The translations under genes and the position numbers were made by a program. A stretch of 64,000 nt of DNA from Pseudonocardia sp. (lineage in GTDB: Bacteria > Actinomycetota > Actinomycetes > Mycobacteriales > Pseudonocardiaceae), in contig NZ_JAJCYB010000063.1 in assembly GCF_029263155.1 (NCBI RefSeq), positions 1 through 64,000 on the forward strand. Reading direction: 5' to 3'. The notes beneath the pieces were generated by a model that saw only the letters and a list, made by a program, of their open reading frames with translations, was not told the DNA's origin and did no database searches. Positions 42,049 through 52,089 of this stretch are shown here, piece by piece. The first letter of the stretch is position 1; the number at the start of each line of letters is the position of its first letter.

Positions 42049-43117
42049 GCACGAGGAGTACGGCAGCGCCGTCGACGAGTACCTTACCCGCGCCTACGAC
42101 GGCGACCGGCGTACAGCGTGCCTCACCGCAGGAGGCTGGGACGCGGGTCTGGCCGCCGAGCTGGCCGGGCTCGGCTGGAACGGTCTCGCCGTACCGGAGC
42201 GGCACGGCGGGCTCGGCGCTCCGCTCTCCGCGCTGGGGCCGGTCCTCACCGCGCTCGGCAGGCACCTGGTGGTCGGGCCGATGCTGGAGAACACCCTGCT
42301 CCCGGCGGTGCTGCACCCGCTCTGGGCGAGCGCGCCCGCGCTCGCGGCGGCCGTCGAGACCGGGGTGCCGGTCGCCCTGGTCGATCCCGGGGTCACCGAC
42401 GACCGGGCCGCCGCCGTCGGCACGGTGACGCTGCGTGACCAGCGACTCTCCGGGGCGGTGGAGGCCGTCCGCTTCGCCGGGCAGGCGAGCCTGCTCGCGG
42501 TGGTCGCCGCGACGGAGGCGGGCGAGGTCGTGTGCCTCGTGGACCCCGCGGCCGCCGGAGTCCGCGTCGACGGCGTCGACAGCGCGGACCCGGCCGCCGC
42601 GTTCGGCCGCGTGGCGCTCGACGACGTCCGTGCCGACGCCGCGACGCCCGCCGACGGCGGCGAGCTCGTCGCCCGCATCCGATCGTGGGCGCGGCTCCTG
42701 CTCGCCTGCGAGCTCAGCGGGGTGGCCGACCACGCCCTCGACCGCACGGTCACCCACATCGGGCAGCGGGAGCAGTTCGGGCAGCCGATCGGGAGCTTCC
42801 AGGCGGTGAAGCACATCGCCGCCGACATGTACGCGCAGGCGACGAGCCTGCGCAACCTGTGCGCCGCGGCCCTGGCCGACTCCGCCGACGCGGGCACCGC
42901 CGACCTGGACGTCCTGGCGTGGACCGCGAAGGCGCACGCCGCGCAGGTCGCCGTGCGCGTCTGCGAGGACGCGGTCCAGCTGCACGGCGGGATGGGTTTC
43001 ACGACGGAGAGTGACGTCAGCGCGTGCTACCTGCGCGCCCTGGCCCTGCGCGGCTGGTACGGCGACGCGACCGAACTGCAGCTGCGCATCGGAGCAGCCT
43101 TGTTGGACCGAGCCTGA
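42041..43117 (+). CDS. Acyl-CoA dehydrogenase, smaller subunit type
   Basis: 358 residues, GTG 42041 overlapping the previous stop. ACAD fold with a divergent N-terminal part (LGWNGLAVPERHGGLGAPLS) and a typical C-terminal half: HIGQREQFGQPIGSFQAVKHIAA (split around the conserved Arg/Gln) and VQLHGGMGFTTESDVSACYL. The paired arrangement of a ~400- and a ~358-residue ACAD is the signature of heteromeric enzymes in which only one partner carries the catalytic base. Confidence 0.85.
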   Translation: MAEHEEYGSAVDEYLTRAYDGDRRTACLTAGGWDAGLAAELAGLGWNGLAVPERHGGLGAPLSALGPVLTALGRHLVVGPMLENTLLPAVLHPLWASAPALAAAVETGVPVALVDPGVTDDRAAAVGTVTLRDQRLSGAVEAVRFAGQASLLAVVAATEAGEVVCLVDPAAAGVRVDGVDSADPAAAFGRVALDDVRADAATPADGGELVARIRSWARLLLACELSGVADHALDRTVTHIGQREQFGQPIGSFQAVKHIAADMYAQATSLRNLCAAALADSADAGTADLDVLAWTAKAHAAQVAVRVCEDAVQLHGGMGFTTESDVSACYLRALALRGWYGDATELQLRIGAALLDRA

Positions 43118-43127
43118 GAGGGCAGAC

Positions 43128-44740
<1,613 letters not shown>

Positions 44741-44744
<4 letters not shown>

Positions 44745-45613
44745 AGCTGCACCCCCTCACCGAGTTCACCTCGGGCCACCAGTTCCTCGAATGCCTCCGC
44801 TGGCACGACGGCGCGCTGTGGGCCAGCGACTTCTTCGCGGGCTCGGTGCTGCGGTTCGCCGCCGACGGGACGTCCACGGCGGTCGCCGAGATCCCCGGCG
44901 CACCCGCGGGCCTCGGCTTCCTGGCCGACGGCTCGACGCTGGTCGTCTCGCAGTCCGACGCCACCGTCGTCCGCATCGCCCCGGACGGCACGCTCAGCCC
45001 GTACGCCGACCTCGGCGCCCTCGCGGGCGGGCCGGGCAACGACATGCTCGTCACCACGGGCGGGCACGCCTACGTCGGCAACTTCGGGTTCCACATCGGA
45101 TCCGAGGAACCCAGGCCGACGGCGCTCGCGCACGTCGACCCGAGTGGCACCGTGCACCGTGTCGCCGGTGACGTGGTGTTCCCCAACGGCATGGCCCTCT
45201 CGCCCGACGGGGTGCTGCTCCTGGCCGAGAAGTTCGGTCACCGCATCACCGCCTACGACATCGACGCGCACGGCACGCCCACGAACCAGCGGGTCTGGGC
45301 GCAGCTCCCGGAGTCGTTGCACCCCGACGGCATCGCGCTGGACGCCGACGGCGGGGTGTGGTTCGGCAACGCTCTCACCACCGGTGACGACAGCGGCTTC
45401 TACCGCGTCGTCGCGGGCGGCGAGATCACCGACAAGGTGCCGGTCACCGGGGCCCAGGCCATCGCGTGCGCCTTCGGCGGCGACGATCTCGACACCCTCT
45501 ACATGGCCTGCAACATCACCACGCTCGAGGAGTTCGTCCAGGGACGGTCGAAGGCGGTCGTCACCACCGCCGTCGTCGGGCGCACCGGGGAGCCGGGCTC
45601 GTCCGGCGCCTGA
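44741..45613 (+). CDS. SMP-30/gluconolactonase-like protein
   Basis: 290 residues forming a six-bladed propeller: LECLRWHDGALWASDFFAGS with the metal-site Glu, GNDMLVTTGGHAYVGNFGFH with the Asn, FPNGMALSPDGVLLLAE and HPDGIALDADGGVWFGNA. Family members hydrolyse lactones using a divalent metal. Last gene of the catabolic operon; a ring-opening or lactone hydrolysis step is implied. Confidence 0.85.
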
Positions 45614-45671
45614 CCGCCACCGGATCCCGGCCGATACGATGCGCGGATAGGTGGAGAGGAGGCGACAGCCC

Positions 45672-46880
45672 GTGGACGCTGCCGCCGCACCGGCACCGCC
45701 TGCCCGCAGGTCCCGTCCCGCCAACCGGCGGGCCGAGATCGCCCGGCACGCCGGGGAACTCTTCAGCGTCCGCGGGTTCCACGCCGTGCGGATGGACGAC
45801 ATCGCCGAGGCCAGCGGCATCACCGCCCGGGCCCTGTACCGCCACTACCGGAACAAGCAGGCCCTGCTCGCCCACGTCGTGCGGGAGGACCAGCAGCACG
45901 TCATCGACACGCTCACCACCCTCGCCGAGCGGCCGGCACAGACACGCGACTCCGTCGCCGACCTCGCCGCCGTCACCGACGCCGCGCTGGACAGCCGCAG
46001 GCTGTCGCTGCTGTGGCAGCGCGAGGCACGCCACCTCGCCGACGAGGACTACCGCCTGGTCCGCCGGCAGACCCGGTGGATCGCCGCGACCCTCGACGAG
46101 CTGTTCCTCCGGCACGACCGCCCCGACCTCGGCGACGACATCATCGACATCCGCAGATGGGTCCTCGTCAGCATCGTCTCCGGGCACGGCCTCTACGACA
46201 GCCCACTGCCCCGCCCGCGACTGGCCGGAGAGCTCATCGCGGCAGCCCGGCGGGTCATCGACGCGCCCCCAGGGGTGCCCTCCGCGGACCCACCTGCCCC
46301 CGTCCAGGTCGACCGGACCCCCATCGCGCGCCGCGAGCAGCTCATCTGGGCCGCGGCACGCGCGTTCCGCGACAAGGGGTTCGGCGGTGTCGGCAACGAC
46401 GAGGTCGGCAGCCAGCTCGGCATCGTCGGTCCGGCGCTCTACCGCTACTTCGACACGAAGGCCGACCTTCTCGTCGCGGCGGTGAACCGACTCCACGAAT
46501 GGCTAGCGCTGGAGATGACACGCGCCATACACGCGCCGTGCCCGGACGAGCACGTCCTGGCGGTGCTCGTCCGGGGCCACGTCCGCGTCGCGATCGAGGC
46601 GAGCGAACTGCTCGCCGTGTGGCTCACCGAACGGCTGTACCTGCCCGACGCAGCGCGGGAGCGGTTCGACCGGATCGAGGCCGACTACATCGCGGAGTGG
46701 CAGCGCTGGCTGTCGATCGCGCGGCCCGACCTTCCGGACGCCGTCGCGGCGTCGCTGGTCACGACGGCCAAGACAGTCATCGACGACTGCGCCCGGATTC
46801 AGCGCCTTCAGCACTACCCGACCCTGCACGCCGAGCTCAGCCGGGCAGCGCTGGCGACACTTGGACTCCCAGCCGGCTAG
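45672..46880 (+). CDS. Transcriptional regulator with two tandem TetR domains
   Basis: 402 residues from GTG 45672, preceded by GAGGAGG at nine bases; an upstream GTG at 45651 is less likely. Two complete TetR DNA-binding domains: first ARHAGELFSVRGFHAVRMDD with ITARALYRHYRNK (~20-70), second IWAAARAFRDKGFGGVGNDE with GPALYRYFDTKADLL (~220-270), each followed by a helical ligand domain. A single chain therefore mimics a TetR dimer. Placed after the catabolic operon, it is its likely regulator. Confidence 0.85.
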   Translation: MDAAAAPAPPARRSRPANRRAEIARHAGELFSVRGFHAVRMDDIAEASGITARALYRHYRNKQALLAHVVREDQQHVIDTLTTLAERPAQTRDSVADLAAVTDAALDSRRLSLLWQREARHLADEDYRLVRRQTRWIAATLDELFLRHDRPDLGDDIIDIRRWVLVSIVSGHGLYDSPLPRPRLAGELIAAARRVIDAPPGVPSADPPAPVQVDRTPIARREQLIWAAARAFRDKGFGGVGNDEVGSQLGIVGPALYRYFDTKADLLVAAVNRLHEWLALEMTRAIHAPCPDEHVLAVLVRGHVRVAIEASELLAVWLTERLYLPDAARERFDRIEADYIAEWQRWLSIARPDLPDAVAASLVTTAKTVIDDCARIQRLQHYPTLHAELSRAALATLGLPAG

Positions 46881-46997
46881 CTGGCTAGGTCACCAGGGCC
46901 GAGAACGCCGGCCACCTCGCCGCCTTCGGCGCACGTCGGCACAGGCACGACGCACTCTCACGTCAACGACGTTCCAGCGTGGGACACTCGACGCACG

Positions 46998-47112
46998 ACC
47001 AGTCGGGAGGACGTGCACCGACTCCGGATGCCGTCCCCGAGACCCGGCCCCCCGCGTTGGAGCAGATTCTCCGCGCCAGCCTCAACGGGCCCGCGCCACC
47101 GAGACATCGAAC
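46998..47112 (+). pseudogene. Degenerate antitoxin gene (frameshifted)
   Basis: Frame one encodes TSREDVHRLR (46998 onward); after a frameshift near 47027 another frame encodes DAVPETRPPALEQILRASLN. Together they match the first ~30 residues of the intact antitoxin-like gene at 47402 (TNREDLHRLHDAVPETRLPA and following). The C-terminal half is missing and the sequence runs into a tRNA-derived segment at 47135. Confidence 0.5.
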
Positions 47113-47134
47113 CCTGTTTGCGCTGGTAGAGGTG

Positions 47135-47164
47135 GTGGGGCGAGTCGGGTTCGAACCGACGACC
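47135..47164 (-). other. 30-bp tRNA 3'-end fragment (second att-like copy)
   Basis: Identical over 30 bases to 49885-49914. On the minus strand it is the T-arm and acceptor 3' strand of a tRNA (GGTTCGAACCC followed by GACTCGCCCCAC). The anticodon half is absent. Likely the scar of an earlier integration at the same tRNA-Met site. Its plus-strand translation gives the familiar spurious GRVGFEPTT peptide. Confidence 0.6.
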
Positions 47165-47401
47165 CGGCGGCTCCCCGATCAACCACCGTGCGTGTGATCG
47201 GCCGAGGTCGTTCATGCTGGCCACTGACCGAGTCGATCATCAACGGAGTTCGGCGCTCAGCCACGGTTCGACGGAGTAAGCGTGGGGATTCCCGTGGGGC
47301 TGATCATGACCGCAACGCGGCCACCACCTCATGCACGGCCGCTCGCGCGGCACCCACCATCAGCGGCTGATGACTCTCCCCCGTGGTGCAACACTGATCG
47401 C

Positions 47402-47608
47402 GTGACCAACAGGGAAGACCTGCATCGACTCCACGACGCGGTCCCCGAGACGCGGCTTCCCGCGCTGAAGGAGATCCTCCTCGCCAACCTCGCCGAGCCA
47501 GAGCCTCCGGCGCCCCGACAATTCACCAGCACAGGCACTCTCTCGGCGGAGCACGATCTGGCCGAGCGATCCGGAGACATCCTGCGCCGCGACTCCACCG
47601 GAGGGTGA
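47402..47608 (+). CDS. Orphan antitoxin-like protein, 68 aa
   Basis: GTG 47402 start. N-terminal helix region TNREDLHRLHDAVPETRLPA and C-terminal segment LAERSGDILRRDSTG have the same layout as the IS-split antitoxin at 48057-49709 (DVADRTDEILREGFG). No toxin gene follows on this strand; the next gene is the convergent PIN toxin 30 bases away, separated by a small hairpin (47617-47634). May neutralise that toxin in trans, or be a relic. Confidence 0.5.
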   Translation: MTNREDLHRLHDAVPETRLPALKEILLANLAEPEPPAPRQFTSTGTLSAEHDLAERSGDILRRDSTGG

Positions 47609-47637
47609 ACGACAGCGGTCGGACCGAACCGACCCAA

Positions 47638-48060
47638 TCACGCCGGAAGCAGCGTGAACGCCTCGACGTGGCCCGGCCGCACGACACTGAAGCGGCGGCG
47701 ATCCAGAGTCGCCACCTCGCGCACACCCAGACGCTCCGCGACGGCGATGACCGTCGCGTCCGTGGTGCCCAACGGCATGTCGGCGTACGTCCGCACCAGC
47801 TGGGCAGCACGGCGCAGGTCCGCCGTCGTGAGGTCGACCAGCTCGAAGTCCCCGTCGGCCACCGCCGTCAAGAACAGCGCCTCCACCTCCGCGCCGGACT
47901 CGCGCGCGAGCATGTACCCGACCTCCGCGACAACGGTCCCCGGGACCAGCAGTGCATGGCCGGCGAGATGAAGCCCGCTGAACAGCTCGACGCACTCGTG
48001 GTAGCGATCGTCACCCTGAAGTGCCGCGGCAACGATCGGACCGGTATCGCAAACGATCAC
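47638..48060 (-). CDS. vapC: PIN-domain toxin (VapC-like ribonuclease)
   Basis: 140 residues from GTG 48060. PIN fold with four acidic residues in place: IVCDTGPI (Asp), VVAEVGYML (Glu), LGTTDATVIAVAE (Asp) and VATLDRRRF (Asp). VapC toxins cut RNA, often tRNA. The start overlaps the stop codon of its cognate antitoxin (GTGA), as in normal operons, but that antitoxin is broken by an IS256 element. The toxin itself shows no damage. Confidence 0.82.
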   Translation of the reverse strand: MIVCDTGPIVAAALQGDDRYHECVELFSGLHLAGHALLVPGTVVAEVGYMLARESGAEVEALFLTAVADGDFELVDLTTADLRRAAQLVRTYADMPLGTTDATVIAVAERLGVREVATLDRRRFSVVRPGHVEAFTLLPA

Positions 48061-48180
48061 GCCGGGCGGCCGAAGCCCTCGCGCAGGATCTCGTCCGTCC
48101 GGTCAGCCACGTCGCTGCGCTCCGCGCGACCGGCGCCGAAGAACGCCGGGGGCCACCGACGCTCGCGCGCCGGACGCGCG

Positions 48181-49612
48181 AGTGGCGTCCATCAGAGTGG
48201 TGTACGGCAGGCCCCGCAGGTGAGGGGCGTGGCGTAGACGAGTAGGGCGGCCACCGCGTGATCTTCTTGAAGACCTACCACAGTCCGACAGGAGAACCAC
48301 GCGATGACCGCTCCGTCCAGTATCGACCCGTCCCGGTTCCTGCACGAGCAGCTGGGGTCCGCGTCGCCGGATCTGCTCCGATCGATGTTGACCACGTTCA
48401 TGAACACCCTGATGTCCGCGGAGGCCGATGCGGTCTGCGGCGCCCCCTACGGCGAGTCCAGCCCGGAACGCACCAACGTGCGCAACGGCTACCGCCACCG
48501 CGAGTTCGATACCCGCGCCGGCACCCTGGACGTGGCGATCCCGAAGCTGCGCGAAGGAAACTACTTCCCGGACTGGCTGCTGGAACGGCGCCGCCGCGCC
48601 GAACGTGCACTCACGACCGTGGTCGCGACCTGCTACCTGCTCGGGGTGTCCACCCGACGGATGGAGAAGCTCGTCGACGCCCTCGGGATCACGAGGTTGT
48701 CGAAGTCACAGGTCAGTGTGATGGCCGCCGAGCTCGACGCCCAGGTGAGCGAGTTCCGGTCCCGCCCGCTCGATCAGGGCCCCTACACCTTCGTGGCTGC
48801 GGACGCGCTCGTGCTCAAGGTCCGTGAGGGCGGGCGGGTGGTCAACGTGCACGCCTTGGTCGCGACCGGGGTGAACGCTGATGGGCACCGGGAGATCCTC
48901 GGCCTGCAGGTCACCTCCGGTGAGGACGGCGCCGGCTGGCTGGCGTTCTTCCGCGACCTGACCGCGCGCGGCCTGAGCGGGGTCGCGCTGGTGACCAGCG
49001 ACGCGCACGCCGGGCTGGTCGCGGCGATCGGGGCCACCCTGCCCGGAGCGGCCTGGCAGCGGTGCCGCACCCACTACGCGGCGAACCTGATGTCTGCGAC
49101 CCCGAAAGCGTCCTGGCCGTGGGTGCGGGCGCTGCTGCACTCGGTCTATGACCAGCCCGACACCGCGAGCGTGCACGTGCAGTTCGACCGGATGCTCGAC
49201 ACCCTCACCGAGAAGCTGCCGAAGGTGGCCGCCCACCTCGACGCGGCACGGGCGGACGTGCTCGCGTTCACCGGCTTCCCGAAGGAGATCTGGCGCCAGA
49301 TCTGGTCCAACAACCCCCAGGAGCGACTCAACCGGGAGATCCGCCGCCGGACCGACGTGGTCGGGATCTTCCCCAACCGGGACGCCCTGATCCGCCTCGT
49401 CGGTGCTGTGCTCGCCGAGCAGCACGACGAGTGGATCGAGGGCCGCCGCTACCTCGGACTCGAGGTCCTCAAACGCGCCCGCCTCACCACTGTCCCCGAC
49501 CCCGCCGCGACCCCTGAGGAGGTCCCCACCAGCGACATCCCCGCACTCAGCGCCTGACAACTACAGAAGATCACCCGAACGCCGCTCAAACACCACGCCC
49601 CGGGACTTGACC
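48181..49612 (+). mobile_element. IS256-family insertion sequence, 1432 bp
   Basis: Flanked by the 8-bp direct repeat GACGCGCG (48173-48180 and 49613-49620), the expected duplication size for IS256. The outer ~32 bases are imperfect inverted repeats sharing GTCC, GTGGTGT and GGC at matching positions. It carries one transposase gene (48304-49557). The inner ends also share GTGATCTTCT. Complete and likely recent, as it restores a perfect reading frame when removed. Confidence 0.82.
48304..49557 (+). CDS. IS256-family transposase
   Basis: 417 residues, AGGAG upstream of ATG 48304. Mutator-type DDE transposase: RNGYRHREFDTRAGTLDVAI, first Asp in FVAADALVLKV, second in LVTSDAHAGLVAA, the C/H region WQRCRTHYAANLM, and the final Glu in NNPQERLNREIRRRTDVVGI. 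Full length for the family, with no frameshift, so probably active. Confidence 0.93.
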   Translation: MTAPSSIDPSRFLHEQLGSASPDLLRSMLTTFMNTLMSAEADAVCGAPYGESSPERTNVRNGYRHREFDTRAGTLDVAIPKLREGNYFPDWLLERRRRAERALTTVVATCYLLGVSTRRMEKLVDALGITRLSKSQVSVMAAELDAQVSEFRSRPLDQGPYTFVAADALVLKVREGGRVVNVHALVATGVNADGHREILGLQVTSGEDGAGWLAFFRDLTARGLSGVALVTSDAHAGLVAAIGATLPGAAWQRCRTHYAANLMSATPKASWPWVRALLHSVYDQPDTASVHVQFDRMLDTLTEKLPKVAAHLDAARADVLAFTGFPKEIWRQIWSNNPQERLNREIRRRTDVVGIFPNRDALIRLVGAVLAEQHDEWIEGRRYLGLEVLKRARLTTVPDPAATPEEVPTSDIPALSA

Positions 49613-49885
49613 GACGCGCGTGCCGACGGACGTCAGCCAGTGCTGCCGGTAGGTCCTCCTCCGGCAGCTGCTCGACCAGGTCCCGCAGCTCGTCCCGCTC
49701 GGCACTCATGACGCCAGCGTAGTGACTACCTCCCACACGACCAGCCTCAACACGACCGCCACCGATCACCGGCAGCTCTCCCGACACCTGCGGGGAGACC
49801 GTCGCGGCTGGGTGAACACACGTCCTGCCAGTCCCGGCTGGGATATGAGTCTCGGACGCACAGCAACACGCTGAGCAGCGCAAAG

Positions 49886-49928
49886 TGGGGCGAGTCGGGT
49901 TCGAACCGACGACCTGACGGGTTATGAG
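49886..49928 (-). other. 3' half of tRNA-Met: probable attachment site (attL) of an integrative element
   Basis: On the minus strand the sequence begins at the anticodon loop CTCATAACCCG (anticodon CAT) and continues through variable loop, T-arm (GGTTCGAACCC) and acceptor 3' strand GACTCGCCCCA. Upstream of the anticodon loop there is no matching D-arm or 5' strand. Integrases that target tRNA genes leave such a 3' half at one end and an intact tRNA at the other. The polarity places the element to the right. Confidence 0.7.
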
Positions 49929-50676
49929 GGAACTCGGAGCAGCGCCCTACAGCTCTCACCTGCGTCGATGCTCGCAGGCGATGCTTCAGGAGCGTCGTCG
50001 ACGTCGCTGGGTGGCCCGATTTCGTGTCACGAACCGTGTCATGTTCGATCTTGGGCCAGTGACGCGACGGAGGGCGTCGTCCCCGACACCGCCGCCTCCG
50101 CGAGCGCCTCGCCGAGCACCGGGGCGAACTTCATCAGGTTGTCGCCGTACACGGCGAGGATCGGGCCGTTGCGCCGGAACTCGACACCGTCACCCAGGTT
50201 CGGGACGGTCGTGCAGTACAGGCTGTCGACGATCTCCGGCCGCACGGTAAGGAAGCGAGCCGCGTAGTCGGCGATCACTCGCCGGGACGCAGCTACGGCC
50301 GACTCACGCCCCCGCTCCCACGCGACCTCGACCGCGTCGACCTGCCCCCCAACGGCCCACCGGCCCGGGCCGGCCTCGTGCTGATACGTGCTCAGCCCAT
50401 CCGCCGGCTTGTCGATCCACGACTGCCACCCCGACCCGTCGACGGCGAACGTGAACCGGACGTGGTGCGCGAGCAGCGGCGGCGTGTAGATGCCGACCTG
50501 TGCCGCGAGATGCGACGTGCTTGCCCCGGCCGCCAGGACGACGGCATCGAACTCCGCCACGCCACCGGCACTCGTGACGACCGCGGTGCCGGCCGCCGAG
50601 ATCCCGAGCGCGAACACCGGCTCGTGGATGACCGCACGACCGGCCTTGGCGGTGAGGTGATCGCGTAAAGCGTTAA

Positions 50677-52089
50677 TACTGCAACGGCAGTTCGGGTCAC
50701 GGAGGACGGTGGCCGCGACGGCGGTAGTGACAGACGCGGGCCTCGTATTGGCGGCCTCGGCGCCAGTTCGACCAGTGGATCGCGCTCCTCACGCAGACGA
50801 CGGGGGCGAGGACGAGTTTGGCGAGCAGGTGGCGGATCTCGTTGCTGCTCAACGGGATCAGGCCGTCGTGACCGGGTCCAGGTCCCCCTTTTTGGCCTCT
50901 TGGGCGCGGGTGGCGGCGAGGTAGGCGGCGGCGAGCATCGCCAGGGTGATGTGGGCGTACCAGGCTCGGTAGCCGCGAACCTGGTAGTGATCCAGACCGG
51001 CCTCGTTCTTCGCGGTCTGGAAGCACTCCTCGATCGCCCAGCGGGCCGCGGCGACCCGGATCAGCTCCGGCACCGGCGTCGCTGCGGGGCCGGCGCAGCG
51101 GTAGAACGCCAGCTCAGGATCCTTGCCTGGTTCCGGGTCGATCTGGCGGCGCACCAGTAGCCAGTGACCCCACCCGTCGGGGAGTCCGTCGGTCTTCGCG
51201 GTCGCGGTCAGCGTGAGGACGGCCCAGTCGTAGAGCCGTTCACCGTGCGCACCCGGACCGGCCGAGCGTCGCTCCCACGCGCCTGCCCCGGCCAGCGCGG
51301 CGAGGTCGGTGGCGGCGTGGCGGCGCCCGTCGGGGCAGGTCAACAGGTCGTCGCTGCGGGTGGCCAGCACGAACGGCACCCCCCGGGCGGCCAACCAGGC
51401 CCGGAAGCTCCGGTTCTGCCCGAACGCCTCGTCCGCGGTAACCCACCCGTGAAGGACCCCGGCATCGTACGCGCGAGCCAACATGTCCAACGCGAGCTGC
51501 GGCTTGGTCGCGAACTCCACCTCGGCCGGGACACCGGCGCCCGCGCACCGATCACGGTTCTCGGTCCACGACCTCGGCAGATACAACTCGCGGTCCACCA
51601 GCGCCCGACCGCGCGCGGAACCGTAGGCGAGGAACACCCCGAGCTGACAGTTGTCGATCTTCCCGCTGGTGCCGGTGTACTGCCGCTGCACCCCGGCCGA
51701 CCGCACACCCTTCTTGATGAACCCGGTGTCATCGACGATCCACACCCCGGACGAGTCCCCGAGCTCGTCGAGCACGTATCCGCGCAGGTCATCACGCACC
51801 CCGTCGACATCCCACTCCGCAGTACGCAACAGCCGCTGCATCCCGTCCGGGGACACCGCACCGGCATGCTCGGCCAACGTCCAACCGTTCTTGCGCTCCA
51901 GACCCGGCGAGCAGCCCACGGAGATACGCACCGACCCGCCGCCGCGGCTCGACCCGACCGAACCGGCCCGCGATCAGCTCTACTACCGCATCCAACGACG
52001 CGACCCACCCAGCAAGATCCACCACGCGGTGATCATCACCGCCGGACAGGCATCAGCCTCTCACGACACGCCGAAGTGCCGTTGCAGTA
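50677..52089 (-). mobile_element. IS701-family insertion sequence, 1413 bp
   Basis: Ends carry the inverted repeat TACTGCAACGGCA, continued imperfectly by GTTCGG/CTTCGG. TTAA is duplicated at 50673-50676 and 52090-52093, consistent with the 4-bp YTAR-type targets of IS701. It contains one transposase gene whose N-terminal part is in another frame. Confidence 0.85.
50858..51931 (-). CDS. IS701-family transposase (frameshifted relative to its N-terminal part)
   Basis: The 357-residue frame (GTG 51931) has WIVDDTGFIKKGVRSAGVQR with catalytic Asp, WVTADEAFGQN and RWAIEECFQTAKNEAGLDHY, i.e. the DDE core of IS701 transposases. The family's usual N-terminus (LDAVVELIAGRFGRVEPRRR and LRGLLAG) is encoded at ~51903-52025 in a different frame. 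One extra base at the GGG-T-CTG junction (~51902) separates them. Either a disabling insertion or +1 programmed frameshifting. Confidence 0.85.
   Translation of the reverse strand: MRISVGCSPGLERKNGWTLAEHAGAVSPDGMQRLLRTAEWDVDGVRDDLRGYVLDELGDSSGVWIVDDTGFIKKGVRSAGVQRQYTGTSGKIDNCQLGVFLAYGSARGRALVDRELYLPRSWTENRDRCAGAGVPAEVEFATKPQLALDMLARAYDAGVLHGWVTADEAFGQNRSFRAWLAARGVPFVLATRSDDLLTCPDGRRHAATDLAALAGAGAWERRSAGPGAHGERLYDWAVLTLTATAKTDGLPDGWGHWLLVRRQIDPEPGKDPELAFYRCAGPAATPVPELIRVAAARWAIEECFQTAKNEAGLDHYQVRGYRAWYAHITLAMLAAAYLAATRAQEAKKGDLDPVTTA

Larger units (their letters stand above)
48057..49709 (-). pseudogene. vapB: VapB-like antitoxin gene interrupted by IS256-family element
   Basis: The N-terminal half starts at ATG 49709 (MSAERDELRDLVEQLPEEDL..) and runs to 49613. 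The C-terminal half (RWPPAFFGAGRAERSDVADR..DEILREGFGRPA) is at 48057-48180. Removing 48181-49612 plus one copy of the 8-bp duplication GACGCGCG joins both in frame as a 70-residue protein ending at the toxin start. So the antitoxin was recently intact. The reconstruction was done by hand from the sequence. Confidence 0.8.

Noticed and set aside
46979..47197. ORF containing GRVGFEPTTRRL
   Set aside because: This peptide is the well-known spurious translation of the complement of tRNA 3' ends; here it marks the tRNA fragment at 47135-47164 and an antitoxin remnant, not a gene as such.
48181..49612. IS256 left end placed near 48213 by the GGGGCGTGG match
   Set aside because: That placement leaves no target duplication and breaks the antitoxin frame; the end at 48181 gives an 8-bp duplication and exact frame restoration.
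49886..49960. Full-length tRNA-Met gene on the minus strand
   Set aside because: Sequence before the anticodon loop gives no 5' acceptor strand, D-arm or 5' anticodon stem able to pair with CCCGTC; only the 3' half is present.
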